From Enterobacter ludwigii (GTDB lineage Bacteria; Pseudomonadota; Gammaproteobacteria; Enterobacterales; Enterobacteriaceae), in the NCBI GenBank assembly GCA_023023105.1, contig CP083824.1, forward strand, positions 682,001-746,000: a stretch of DNA of 64,000 nucleotides, in the 5' to 3' direction. The stretch's first letter is position 1. Each line of letters begins with the position of its first letter. The position numbers were made by a program, and so were the translations under genes. Under the pieces are notes generated by a model. It saw only the letters and a list, made by a program, of their open reading frames with translations, was not told the DNA's origin and did no database searches. Below, one piece after another: positions 1 through 8,511 of the stretch.

Positions 1-27
1 AGAGATAAGCAGGCGTAAAGTCGTCAT
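1..27 (-). CDS. lplA: Lipoate-protein ligase A, first 9 codons only
   Basis: The minus strand from 27 down to the window edge reads Met-Thr-Thr-Leu-Arg-Leu-Leu-Ile-Ser, which matches the start of enteric LplA (MSTLRLLIS in E. coli). A purine-rich AAGGAA about 8 bases ahead of the ATG can serve as ribosome site. LplA attaches lipoate to the E2 subunits of 2-oxo acid dehydrogenases. It follows smp on the same strand by about 40 bases, as in E. coli. The rest of the gene is outside the window, so the call rests on nine residues plus gene order. Confidence 0.8.
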
Positions 28-66
28 GGCAGAGTTCCTTTTCCGGGTCGTCCGCCTACTTTATCA

Positions 67-711
67 TTAATCTTTCTTCTCGCTCTCTTCCTCTTCGGGG
101 ATAGACTTGCTTGCGGTCAGCAGGAACGGCGACTGTTGCCAGCGGGTGCGTTTGCCCTGAAGCAGCGTGCGCGCCAGCACGACGCCAATTGCCAGAGAGA
201 GCAGCAGCATCAGGCGGAGAATATTGGTGGTGTTATCCACCTGTTTAGCTTCGGTTGGCAGGGTGTGAGTGTCGAGCGTCATACGTAGATACCCCAGTGG
301 GCCATTTTTACCCTGGACAGGTTCGACAATCTGCTGGTTGAAATAGCCTCCGGCTTTTTTGCCGTCCAGCGCCAGCCTGTCGCGCACGTCGACATGTTCG
401 CCGGCGCGGGCAATCAGGTCACCTTGCTCGTCATAAACGCCCGCATCCAGAATACGACTGTTTTCAGTGAGTTGACGTAAGACCTGACCGATTCGTTTAT
501 CGTCCGGCGTCTCGGTACGCATATAGGGTGCGACGTTGAGTGTCACCTGACGCGCCAGCGTGCGGGCCAGCTCTTCAAACTGTGGGTTACGTTGCCGTTG
601 ATGATTCTGGCTAAACCACGACGCCCCCTGCATCAGCACCACGAGGAGTGCGAGACAGAAAAGGACAATCACGGCGCGATGAAGCCGGAATTTCAGTTTT
701 GCGCGAGCCAT
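67..711 (-). CDS. smp: Smp/YtjB, two-pass membrane protein
   Basis: This 214-residue protein has a basic start, a membrane segment at about residues 12-32, a periplasmic stretch of about 130 residues and a second membrane segment at about 166-184. The C-terminal tail is charged (EEEESEKKD). That layout and the position divergent from serB identify the Smp (YtjB) family, of the same length in E. coli. Members have been described as membrane-associated, but no biochemical role is established. The periplasmic part, set between two helices, resembles a sensor-like extracytoplasmic domain; that is my inference. lplA follows closely downstream on the same strand. Confidence 0.9.
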   Translation of the reverse strand: MARAKLKFRLHRAVIVLFCLALLVVLMQGASWFSQNHQRQRNPQFEELARTLARQVTLNVAPYMRTETPDDKRIGQVLRQLTENSRILDAGVYDEQGDLIARAGEHVDVRDRLALDGKKAGGYFNQQIVEPVQGKNGPLGYLRMTLDTHTLPTEAKQVDNTTNILRLMLLLSLAIGVVLARTLLQGKRTRWQQSPFLLTASKSIPEEEESEKKD

Positions 712-828
712 ATTCCACCTGCTGAAAATTTAGGGCTTAATGTTGCCAGAAGTGATGGTTACAAGGTAGCCTCATGCGTTATTTTCCCTCTGGAACCTTC
801 CGGCGCGAACGAAATTACAGGAGCTTTA

Positions 829-1797
829 ATGCCGAACATTACCTGGTGTGACCTGCCAACGGATGTCTCTTTATGGCCAGGATTGCCGCTCTCTCTTAGT
901 GGCGATGAGGTGATGCCTCTGGATTACCACGCTGGCCGTAGCGGCTGGCTGCTGTACGGACGCGGCCTGGATAAGCAACGCCTTACCCAATATCAAACCA
1001 AACTGGGTGCCGCGATGGTCATTGTCGCCGCCTGGTGTGTCGAGGATTATCAGGTCATTCGTCTGGCAGGCTCCCTGACGCAACGTGCGACACGCCTGGC
1101 GCATGACGCCGGGCTGGACGTTGCCCCGCTGGGTAAAATTCCTCACCTGAAAACGCCGGGCCTGCTGGTGATGGATATGGACTCTACCGCCATTCAGATC
1201 GAGTGTATTGACGAGATTGCGAAACTGGCAGGCAGCGGCGATCTGGTGGCAGAAGTCACCGAGCGTGCGATGCGCGGAGAACTGGACTTCACCGCCAGCC
1301 TGAGACAGCGCGTGGCGACCCTGAAAGGGGCCGATGCCAACATTCTGCGTCAGGTACGCGACGTGCTGCCGCTGATGCCAGGGCTGACGCAGCTGGTACT
1401 GAAGCTGCAGTCGTTAGGCTGGAAAGTCGCGATCGCCTCCGGTGGCTTCACCTTCTTCGCGGATTATTTGCGGGAAAAACTGCATCTGACCACCGTTGTG
1501 GCCAACGAGCTGGAGATCATGGATGGCAAGCTGACCGGCCAGGTGATCGGCGATATCGTGGACGCGCAGTACAAAGCTAACACCCTTACCCGTCTGGCGG
1601 AAAAATATGAAATTCCGCACGTCCAGACTGTCGCCATCGGCGATGGCGCGAACGATCTGCCGATGATCAAAGCAGCCGGGCTTGGCATTGCCTATCATGC
1701 TAAGCCGAAAGTGAACGAAAAGACGGAAGTTACTATCCGTCATGCTGACCTGATGGGGGTGTTCTGCATTCTCTCTGGCAGCCTTAATCAGAAATAA
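829..1797 (+). CDS. serB: Phosphoserine phosphatase
   Basis: SerB hydrolyses O-phospho-L-serine, the last step of serine synthesis, in the cytoplasm. The ATG at 829 with AGGAG just ahead gives 322 residues, the E. coli length; the frame is open further upstream but that part crosses the smp start. The HAD-family motif DMDST has its two aspartates at residues 116 and 118, where the first is the nucleophile. The last HAD motif GDGANDLPM is also intact. The N-terminal 100 residues form the ACT-like domain of enteric SerB. radA starts 11 bases after the stop, so serB, radA and nadR probably share transcripts. Confidence 0.97.
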   Translation: MPNITWCDLPTDVSLWPGLPLSLSGDEVMPLDYHAGRSGWLLYGRGLDKQRLTQYQTKLGAAMVIVAAWCVEDYQVIRLAGSLTQRATRLAHDAGLDVAPLGKIPHLKTPGLLVMDMDSTAIQIECIDEIAKLAGSGDLVAEVTERAMRGELDFTASLRQRVATLKGADANILRQVRDVLPLMPGLTQLVLKLQSLGWKVAIASGGFTFFADYLREKLHLTTVVANELEIMDGKLTGQVIGDIVDAQYKANTLTRLAEKYEIPHVQTVAIGDGANDLPMIKAAGLGIAYHAKPKVNEKTEVTIRHADLMGVFCILSGSLNQK

Positions 1798-1808
1798 CGA
1801 GGTAAACC

Positions 1809-3194
1809 GTGGCGAAAGCTCCAAAACGCGCATTTGTCTGTAATGAATGTGGTGCGGATTATCCGCGCTGGCAGGGGCAATGCAGCGCCTGTCATGCCTG
1901 GAACACCATCACCGAAGTGCGTGGTGTGGCGGCTTCGCCGAGCGTGGCGCGCAACGAGCGCCTGAGCGGTTACGCCGGTAACGCGGGCGTGGCGAAGGTG
2001 CAAAAGCTCTCGGATATCAGCCTCGAAGAGCTGCCGCGCTTCTCCACCGGGTTCAAAGAGTTTGACCGCGTGCTCGGCGGCGGCGTGGTGCCGGGCAGCG
2101 CCATCCTGATCGGCGGTAACCCGGGCGCGGGTAAATCAACCCTGCTGCTGCAAACGCTCTGTAAGCTCGCCGAGCAGATGAAAACCCTGTACGTCACGGG
2201 GGAAGAGTCCCTGCAGCAGGTAGCAATGCGCGCGCACCGCCTTGGCCTGCCAACCGGCAATCTGAACATGCTCTCCGAAACCAGCATCGAGCAGATCTGC
2301 ATGATTGCCGAAGAAGAGCAGCCGAAGCTGATGGTTATCGACTCCATCCAGGTGATGCACATGGCGGACATTCAGTCCTCGCCAGGCAGCGTGGCGCAGG
2401 TGCGTGAAACCGCGGCCTATCTGACGCGCTTTGCTAAAACGCGCGGCGTGGCGATTGTGATGGTCGGCCACGTCACCAAAGACGGCTCGCTGGCGGGGCC
2501 GAAGGTGCTCGAACACTGTATCGACTGCTCCGTGATGCTCGACGGCGACGCAGATTCCCGCTTCCGTACCCTGCGTAGCCATAAAAACCGCTTCGGGGCG
2601 GTGAACGAACTGGGCGTATTTGCCATGACCGAGCAGGGGCTACGCGAAGTTAGCAACCCGTCGGCCATCTTCCTGAGTCGCGGCGATGAAATAACCTCCG
2701 GCAGCTCGGTGATGGTGCTGTGGGAAGGGACGCGCCCGCTGCTCGTTGAAATTCAGGCGCTGGTGGACGTGTCGATGATGGGCAACCCACGGCGCGTGGC
2801 GGTCGGTCTGGAACAGAACCGCCTGGCGATCCTGCTGGCGGTGCTGCACCGTCACGGCGGGCTGCAGATGGCGGATCAGGACGTCTTCGTTAACGTGGTG
2901 GGCGGCGTTAAAGTCACTGAGACCAGTGCAGACCTCGCATTGCTGCTGGCGATGGTCTCCAGCCTGCGAGACAGGCCGCTGCCGCAGGATCTGGTGGTAT
3001 TTGGTGAGGTCGGTCTGGCTGGAGAGATCCGTCCGGTGCCAAGCGGCCAGGAGCGTATCTCCGAGGCGGCAAAACACGGCTTCCGCCGGGCGATTGTACC
3101 CGCCGCTAACGTGCCGAAAAAAATCCCGGAAGGGATGCAGGTTTTTGGCGTTAAGAAACTCGCAGATGCGTTAAATGTCTTTGACGACTTATAA
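1809..3194 (+). CDS. radA: DNA repair ATPase RadA
   Basis: RadA is a RecA-like ATPase that drives branch migration of recombination intermediates. The 461-residue protein starts at GTG 1809 behind GAGGT. It shows the C4 zinc finger (Cys11, Cys14, Cys25, Cys28), the Walker A motif GNPGAGKST at 103-111, the RadA-specific KNRFG motif in the middle and a Lon-protease-like C-terminal domain. All expected parts are present. It lies between serB and nadR as in E. coli. Confidence 0.97.
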   Translation: MAKAPKRAFVCNECGADYPRWQGQCSACHAWNTITEVRGVAASPSVARNERLSGYAGNAGVAKVQKLSDISLEELPRFSTGFKEFDRVLGGGVVPGSAILIGGNPGAGKSTLLLQTLCKLAEQMKTLYVTGEESLQQVAMRAHRLGLPTGNLNMLSETSIEQICMIAEEEQPKLMVIDSIQVMHMADIQSSPGSVAQVRETAAYLTRFAKTRGVAIVMVGHVTKDGSLAGPKVLEHCIDCSVMLDGDADSRFRTLRSHKNRFGAVNELGVFAMTEQGLREVSNPSAIFLSRGDEITSGSSVMVLWEGTRPLLVEIQALVDVSMMGNPRRVAVGLEQNRLAILLAVLHRHGGLQMADQDVFVNVVGGVKVTETSADLALLLAMVSSLRDRPLPQDLVVFGEVGLAGEIRPVPSGQERISEAAKHGFRRAIVPAANVPKKIPEGMQVFGVKKLADALNVFDDL

Positions 3195-3229
3195 TTACGT
3201 ATTCGATTTTGCAGGAGGCACCGTAATTT

Positions 3230-4462
3230 ATGTCATCATTTGACTACATTAAGACCGCAATCCGCCAGAAGGGCTGCACGTTACAGCAGGTGGCGGACGC
3301 CAGCGGAATGACCAAAGGCTACCTGAGCCAACTGCTGAACGCCAAAATCAAAAGTCCCAGCGCGCAAAAGCTTGAGGCGTTACATCGCTTTCTGGGGCTT
3401 GAATTCCCGCGTATGCAAAAGAATATCGGCGTGGTATTCGGCAAGTTTTACCCGCTGCATACCGGGCACATCTATCTGATTCAGCGCGCCTGTAGCCAGG
3501 TGGATGAGCTGCACATCATCATGGGGTATGACGAAACCCGCGATCGCCAACTGTTTGAAGACAGCGCCATGTCGCAGCAGCCAACCGTGCCGGACCGTCT
3601 GCGCTGGCTGCTCCAGACCTTCAAGTATCAGAAAAATATCCGCATCCATGCCTTTAATGAAGAAGGCATGGAGCCGTATCCACACGGCTGGGACGTGTGG
3701 AGCAACGGCGTCAAAGCGTTCATGGAAGATAAGGGTATTGCGCCTAACTGGATCTACACCTCTGAAGAGTCAGACGCGCCGCAGTTCCGCGAGCATCTGG
3801 GTATTGAAACGGTGCTGATTGATCCGAAACGAACGTTTATGAACATCAGTGGGGCGCAAATCCGCGAAAACCCGTTCCGCTACTGGGATTACATCCCAAC
3901 TGAAGTGAAACCGTTCTTTGTGCGTACCGTCGCCATTCTGGGCGGTGAGTCGAGCGGGAAATCAACGCTGGTCAACAAGCTGGCGAATATCTTCAATACC
4001 ACCAGCGCGTGGGAGTACGGGCGTGACTATGTCTTTTCCCATCTGGGCGGCGACGAGATGGCGCTGCAGTATTCCGACTACGACAAAATAGCGCTCGGTC
4101 ATGCCCAGTACATTGATTTCGCGGTGAAATATGCCAATAAAGTGGCATTCATTGATACTGATTTCGTCACCACCCAGGCGTTTTGTAAAAAGTACGAAGG
4201 GCGCGAGCACCCGTTCGTGCAGGCGCTGATCGATGAATACCGCTTTGACCTGGTGATCCTGCTGGAAAACAACACCCCGTGGGTGGCCGACGGGATGCGC
4301 AGCCTCGGCAGCTCCGTGGACAGGCGGGAATTCCAGACCATGCTGGTGGATATGCTCAATGAGAACAACGTTGAGTTTGTGCATGTTGAAGAGTCAGACT
4401 ACGACTCCCGTTTCCTGCGCTGCGTCGAGCTGGTGAAGGAGATGATGGGGGAGCAGGGGTAA
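3230..4462 (+). CDS. nadR: NadR: NAD repressor / NMN adenylyltransferase / NR kinase
   Basis: NadR joins three functions of NAD metabolism. Residues 1-60 hold a helix-turn-helix that represses NAD synthesis genes. Residues from about 64 form the nicotinamide mononucleotide adenylyltransferase, with GKFYPLHTGH at 71-80. The C-terminal ribosylnicotinamide kinase has the Walker A motif GGESSGKST at 238-246. The length of 410 residues equals E. coli NadR. AGGAGG lies about 10 bases before the ATG. A palindromic repeat at 4472-4494 directly follows the stop. Confidence 0.97.
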   Translation: MSSFDYIKTAIRQKGCTLQQVADASGMTKGYLSQLLNAKIKSPSAQKLEALHRFLGLEFPRMQKNIGVVFGKFYPLHTGHIYLIQRACSQVDELHIIMGYDETRDRQLFEDSAMSQQPTVPDRLRWLLQTFKYQKNIRIHAFNEEGMEPYPHGWDVWSNGVKAFMEDKGIAPNWIYTSEESDAPQFREHLGIETVLIDPKRTFMNISGAQIRENPFRYWDYIPTEVKPFFVRTVAILGGESSGKSTLVNKLANIFNTTSAWEYGRDYVFSHLGGDEMALQYSDYDKIALGHAQYIDFAVKYANKVAFIDTDFVTTQAFCKKYEGREHPFVQALIDEYRFDLVILLENNTPWVADGMRSLGSSVDRREFQTMLVDMLNENNVEFVHVEESDYDSRFLRCVELVKEMMGEQG

Positions 4463-4471
4463 ACGTTAACC

Positions 4472-4506
4472 GCCCTCTCCCAACGGGAGAGGGCCAGGGT
4501 GAGGGA
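4472..4506. repeat. REP-like palindrome, copy 1
   Basis: GCCCTCTCCC (4472-4481) and GGGAGAGGGC (4485-4494) form a 10-bp hairpin with a 3-base loop, followed by CCAGGGTGAGGG. It sits between the convergent nadR and oxidoreductase genes. The same palindrome with the same side arm in the opposite orientation lies at 6543-6577, and a bare copy at 59405-59430. It can also act as a transcription stop, although no clear T-run follows. Confidence 0.85.
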
Positions 4507-4516
4507 ATCAGACCAC

Positions 4517-5518
4517 TCAGAACTCAACCACCACTTTCCCGCGCATATGCCCGTCCAGCACTTTACGGTGCGCCTCGGTAATGCTTTCCACGCTCAGCCC
4601 GTGCAGTGTCTCACTCAGCGAACTCTCTACCACACCGTTATCTACCAGTTTCGCCACCTCATTGAGGATCTCCCCCTGACGTGCCATATCGGCAGTCTGG
4701 TACATGCTGCGGGTGTACATAAATTCCCAGTGCAGGGCGGCAGATTTTGATTTCAGCTTATCCTGGTTCAGCGGATGCGCGTTCTCAACGATGGAGCAGA
4801 TATGCCCCTGTGGTGCAATCAGCTCACTGACCGCATCCCAGTGGCCATCGGTGTCGTTGAGAATGAAAATGTAATCCACAAAGGTGATCCCCTGTTTTGC
4901 CAGCTCACCTTTCAGGTCGCGGTAGTTCACCACCACATCAGCACCGCGATCGCGGCACCACTGGGCAGAATCCTCTCTTGACGCCGTCGCGATGATCTTC
5001 ACCTTGCTGTTGTGCTTCGCAAACGGGATCGCCAGCGATCCTACGCCACCCGCACCGCCGATAATCAACAGCGTTTTATCCGCGTCGGCATTCTGAATGT
5101 TCAGCCGCTCGAATAATCCTTCCCAGGCTGTCAGGGCGGTTAGTGGCAATGCGGCTGCGGCGGCCCAACCGAGGCTGGCTGGTTTGTGCCCGACGATACG
5201 CGCATCGATCAGCTGGTGGGTAGTGTTACTGCCAGGGCGGGTGATATCCCCTGCATACCACACCGCATCGCCCGGTTTAAATCCGCTAACGCCAGCGCCA
5301 ACGGATTTAACGATACCGCTGGCATCCCAGCCGAGAATACGCGGCTCCTGCAGACCGTTTCTGGCAATACTGGCATGCACTTTGGTATCGACCGGGTTGA
5401 TGGAAACGGCCTTCACCTCGACCAGCAGGTCGTGCTCGCCGGGTTGCGGCATCGGTTGAGCAATCTCAATAAAGGCTGAAGGGTTCGATGGGTCAACGGC
5501 AATGGCTTTAACGGACAT
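4517..5518 (-). CDS. Zinc-type alcohol dehydrogenase / quinone oxidoreductase family
   Basis: This 333-residue cytoplasmic protein is a medium-chain dehydrogenase/reductase. It has the GroES-like N-terminal domain (residues 1 to about 125) and a Rossmann domain with the nucleotide-binding run GGAGGVGS near residue 154. The catalytic-zinc signature GHE is replaced by GWDASG, so it is more probably a zinc-free NADPH-dependent quinone or enone reductase than a true alcohol dehydrogenase. E. coli K-12 has no gene here between nadR and ettA. It is divergent from a LysR regulator 108 bases away, which probably controls it. The substrate cannot be read from the sequence. Confidence 0.85.
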   Translation of the reverse strand: MSVKAIAVDPSNPSAFIEIAQPMPQPGEHDLLVEVKAVSINPVDTKVHASIARNGLQEPRILGWDASGIVKSVGAGVSGFKPGDAVWYAGDITRPGSNTTHQLIDARIVGHKPASLGWAAAAALPLTALTAWEGLFERLNIQNADADKTLLIIGGAGGVGSLAIPFAKHNSKVKIIATASREDSAQWCRDRGADVVVNYRDLKGELAKQGITFVDYIFILNDTDGHWDAVSELIAPQGHICSIVENAHPLNQDKLKSKSAALHWEFMYTRSMYQTADMARQGEILNEVAKLVDNGVVESSLSETLHGLSVESITEAHRKVLDGHMRGKVVVEF

Positions 5519-5560
5519 GGTGTGCTCCTCAATGGAATGCGTTTTGTTGAGGCTAGTCTA

Positions 5561-5591
5561 TTAAGTGGACAGCTGCATGATAAGATGGACA
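5561..5591. promoter_or_regulatory. Direct repeat in the divergent oxidoreductase/LysR promoter
   Basis: TTAAGTGGACA (5561-5571) and ATAAGATGGACA (5580-5591) place two GGACA cores 20 bases apart, about two helical turns. The pair lies in the 108-base gap between the divergent genes. LysR proteins usually bind such paired sites next to their own gene. Assignment as the operator is inference. Confidence 0.4.
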
Positions 5592-5626
5592 ATCGAGAAC
5601 TCAGCGTTCGTACAGGGTGAACAATC

Positions 5627-6526
5627 ATGTTTAAACAGCTGCAGGATATGGCGCTGTTTGCGCTGGTGGCAGAGATGGGAAGTTTTACCGCTGCGGCGCA
5701 GAAGGCCGAACTGCCGAAATCCAGCGTCAGCCAGCGCATTAGCCAGCTTGAGCAGCAGGTGGGGATCCGTCTGCTTAACCGTACCACGCGCAGGCTGAAC
5801 CTGACGTTTGCGGGCGAGCACTATCTGGTACACTGCCGCGAGATGCTGGCAGCCAGCGAGCGTGCAGAGTACGCCATTCAGCGGCTGCGCGAAAACCCGA
5901 GTGGTCGGCTAAGGATCACCTGCCCGGCAGGGATTGGCGCGACGCTGCTGGCGCATATGAACGCCGAGTTCCAGTTGAACTTTCCTGACGTGTCGCTGGA
6001 TGTGTCGATCTCTGATGACGTGGTGGATCTGGTCGAGTCTGGCTTTGACGTGGCGTTGCGTACTGGCAAGCCGCAGGACTCCTCCCTGATAGGCCGGATG
6101 ATTGGCCACTGCCCGCGCTATATGCTGGCCTCGCCCGAATATCTTGCACGTCGGGAGCCGCTGACGCATCCCCGCCAACTGGTGGAGCACCGCTGCATTA
6201 CGCACAAAGCCTGGTCTGAGTGGTTGCTACGCAGCGAGAGTGAGGATTACCGCTATCTGCCGGATAACGCCCATATGACGGATAACCTGGTATACGCACG
6301 TGAGTGCGCCATTGCCGGTGCCGGGATTACGCTCTTACCCGCATTTCTGCTGGAAGATAAGGTGGAGAAGGGGGCGTTGGTAAAAGTGCTGCCAGAGTGG
6401 AATGTCGAGGGGAATGACCTGTGGCTGGCCTATCCAAGCCGGAAGCTGAATTCGCCTGCGCTGATGAGCTATATCGAGTTTGCGATGCAGTTCGATGAGG
6501 TGAAGCGGTATTACGTGGGCGGGTGA
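5627..6526 (+). CDS. LysR-family transcription regulator
   Basis: The 299-residue protein has the N-terminal winged helix-turn-helix of LysR proteins. The recognition region (FTAAAQKAELPKSSVSQRIS, about residues 21-40) is typical of the CrgA/AaeR-like subgroup. The C-terminal part is the periplasmic-binding-like effector domain. It is divergent from the oxidoreductase gene at 4517-5518, so it most likely regulates that gene and itself. The E. coli backbone lacks both genes at this position. Effector unknown. Confidence 0.9.
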   Translation: MFKQLQDMALFALVAEMGSFTAAAQKAELPKSSVSQRISQLEQQVGIRLLNRTTRRLNLTFAGEHYLVHCREMLAASERAEYAIQRLRENPSGRLRITCPAGIGATLLAHMNAEFQLNFPDVSLDVSISDDVVDLVESGFDVALRTGKPQDSSLIGRMIGHCPRYMLASPEYLARREPLTHPRQLVEHRCITHKAWSEWLLRSESEDYRYLPDNAHMTDNLVYARECAIAGAGITLLPAFLLEDKVEKGALVKVLPEWNVEGNDLWLAYPSRKLNSPALMSYIEFAMQFDEVKRYYVGG

Positions 6527-6542
6527 TTTTGTGCGGCCTGAT

Positions 6543-6577
6543 GCCCTCACCCTGTCCCTCTCCCACCGGGAGAGGGA
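6543..6577. repeat. REP-like palindrome, copy 2 (inverted)
   Basis: The side arm CCCTCACCCTG is followed by TCCCTCTCCC and GGGAGAGGGA around a 3-base loop. It is copy 1 (4472-4506) in the reverse orientation. The two copies stand at the outer ends of the added oxidoreductase/LysR pair. Confidence 0.85.
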
Positions 6578-6588
6578 ACAAACATAAA

Positions 6589-6616
6589 AAACGGCAACCG
6601 AAGTTGCCGTTTTGCT
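6589..6616. terminator. Bidirectional terminator between the LysR gene and ettA
   Basis: AAACGGCAAC (6589-6598), loop CGAA and GTTGCCGTTT (6603-6612) make a 10-bp stem. There is an A-run before it and T-rich sequence after it, so it can stop both convergent genes. Confidence 0.85.
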
Positions 6617-6617
6617 T

Positions 6618-8285
6618 TTATTTCGCAATACGCTTGTACTTAATACGCTTCGGCTCCAGCGCGTCTGCGCCCAGCGTGCGTTTCTTGTACTCTTCGTATT
6701 CGGTGAAGTTACCCTCGAAGAACTCCACCTTACCTTCGTCCTGGTAGTCCAGGATGTGGGTCGCGATACGGTCCAGGAACCAACGGTCGTGCGAGATCAC
6801 CATCGCGCAGCCCGGGAACTCCAGCAGGGCGTTTTCCAGCGCGCGCAGGGTTTCGATGTCCAGGTCGTTGGTTGGTTCATCGAGCAGCAGCACGTTACCG
6901 CCCACCTGCAGCAGCTTCGCCAGGTGCAGACGACCGCGCTCACCGCCGGACAGCTCGCCCACGCGTTTGCCCTGGTCGGTGCCTTTGAAGTTAAAGCGGC
7001 CAACGTAGGCGCGGCTTGGCATCTCGGTGTTGCCGATACGCATGATATCCAGACCGCCGGACACTTCTTCCCACACGGTTTTGCTGTTATCCATCGCGTC
7101 ACGGAACTGGTCAACGGACGCCAGCTTCACGGTTTCACCCAGGGTGATAGAGCCGCTGTCAGGTTGTTCCTGACCGGACATCATGCGGAACAGGGTGGAT
7201 TTACCCGCGCCGTTCGGACCGATGATCCCGACAATCGCGCCCTTCGGCACAGAGAAGCTCAGTTCGTCGATCAGCAGGCGATCGCCGTAAGACTTACGCA
7301 GATTGCTGACTTCAACCACTTTATCCCCCAGACGTGCTCCAGGTGGAATAAACAGTTCGTTGGTTTCGTTACGTTTCTGGTATTCGGTGTTGTTCAGCTC
7401 TTCGAAGCGTGCCAGACGGGCTTTGCCCTTAGACTGACGGCCTTTCGCGCCTTGACGAACCCACTCCAGCTCTTTCTCAATAGACTTGCGACGCGCCGCT
7501 TCCTGAGAGGCTTCCTGCGCCAGACGCTGATCTTTCTGCTCCAGCCAGGAGGAGTAGTTACCTTCCCATGGAATACCTTCACCACGGTCCAGCTCCAGGA
7601 TCCAGCCTGCAACGTTGTCGAGGAAGTAACGGTCGTGGGTAATCGCCACAACGGTGCCTTCGAAGTCGTGCAGGAAACGCTCCAGCCACGCCACGGATTC
7701 TGCATCCAGGTGGTTGGTTGGTTCGTCGAGCAGCAGCATGTCTGGTTTTTCCAGCAGCAGGCGGCACAGCGCTACACGGCGGCGTTCACCACCGGACAGA
7801 TTAGCGATTTTTGCATCCCAGTCCGGCAGACGCAGGGCGTCAGCGGCGCGCTCCAGCTGCACGTTCAGGTTATGACCGTCGTGCGCCTGGATAATTTCTT
7901 CAAACTTGCCTTGCTGAGCAGCCAGTTTATCGAAGTCAGCATCCGGCTCGGCATACTTGGCATACACTTCATCCAGACCTTTCAGGGCGTTAACCACTTC
8001 GGACACCGCTTCTTCAACGGATTCGCGGACGGTGTGTTCCGGGTTCAGCTGAGGTTCCTGCGGCAGGTAACCAATCTTGATGCCAGGCTGCGGACGGGCT
8101 TCACCTTCGATGTCTGTATCGATGCCGGCCATGATGCGCAGCAGGGTGGACTTACCGGCACCGTTGAGACCCAGAACACCGATTTTTGCGCCCGGGAAGA
8201 AGCTCAGCGAGATATTTTTAAGAATATGACGTTTCGGCGGGACAACTTTGCCGACACGATGCATGGTATAAACGAATTGAGCCAC
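6618..8285 (-). CDS. ettA: Energy-dependent translational throttle protein EttA
   Basis: EttA (formerly YjjK) is an ABC-F protein that binds the ribosomal E site and controls the first rounds of elongation according to the ATP/ADP ratio. The 555 residues carry two ATP-binding cassettes. The first has GLNGAGKST at 39-47 and signature LSGGERRR; the second has GPNGAGKST and LSGGERGR. The linker between them is rich in charged residues. There are no membrane segments, as expected for ABC-F. Length equals E. coli EttA. It is divergent from slt. Confidence 0.97.
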   Translation of the reverse strand: MAQFVYTMHRVGKVVPPKRHILKNISLSFFPGAKIGVLGLNGAGKSTLLRIMAGIDTDIEGEARPQPGIKIGYLPQEPQLNPEHTVRESVEEAVSEVVNALKGLDEVYAKYAEPDADFDKLAAQQGKFEEIIQAHDGHNLNVQLERAADALRLPDWDAKIANLSGGERRRVALCRLLLEKPDMLLLDEPTNHLDAESVAWLERFLHDFEGTVVAITHDRYFLDNVAGWILELDRGEGIPWEGNYSSWLEQKDQRLAQEASQEAARRKSIEKELEWVRQGAKGRQSKGKARLARFEELNNTEYQKRNETNELFIPPGARLGDKVVEVSNLRKSYGDRLLIDELSFSVPKGAIVGIIGPNGAGKSTLFRMMSGQEQPDSGSITLGETVKLASVDQFRDAMDNSKTVWEEVSGGLDIMRIGNTEMPSRAYVGRFNFKGTDQGKRVGELSGGERGRLHLAKLLQVGGNVLLLDEPTNDLDIETLRALENALLEFPGCAMVISHDRWFLDRIATHILDYQDEGKVEFFEGNFTEYEEYKKRTLGADALEPKRIKYKRIAK

Positions 8286-8511
8286 GTTGGACTTCGCCTC
8301 TTTTATCGTAATGAGAAGGAATTTCAGCCTCGAAGTGTAGCCTTTTTCACGACCTAATCCCAGCCAGGAACGTCGGGAGTGTTAAAACGCGCAAGAAAGG
8401 TAAAAAAGTGTCCATGACGTGGCGCGTTGCAGGATGCCTGGTTAGCATAAGTTGATTAGACTTTGACGTGGCAAGACGCTGCAATTGACGAAAAACAAAG
8501 AGGAAGAGCTT

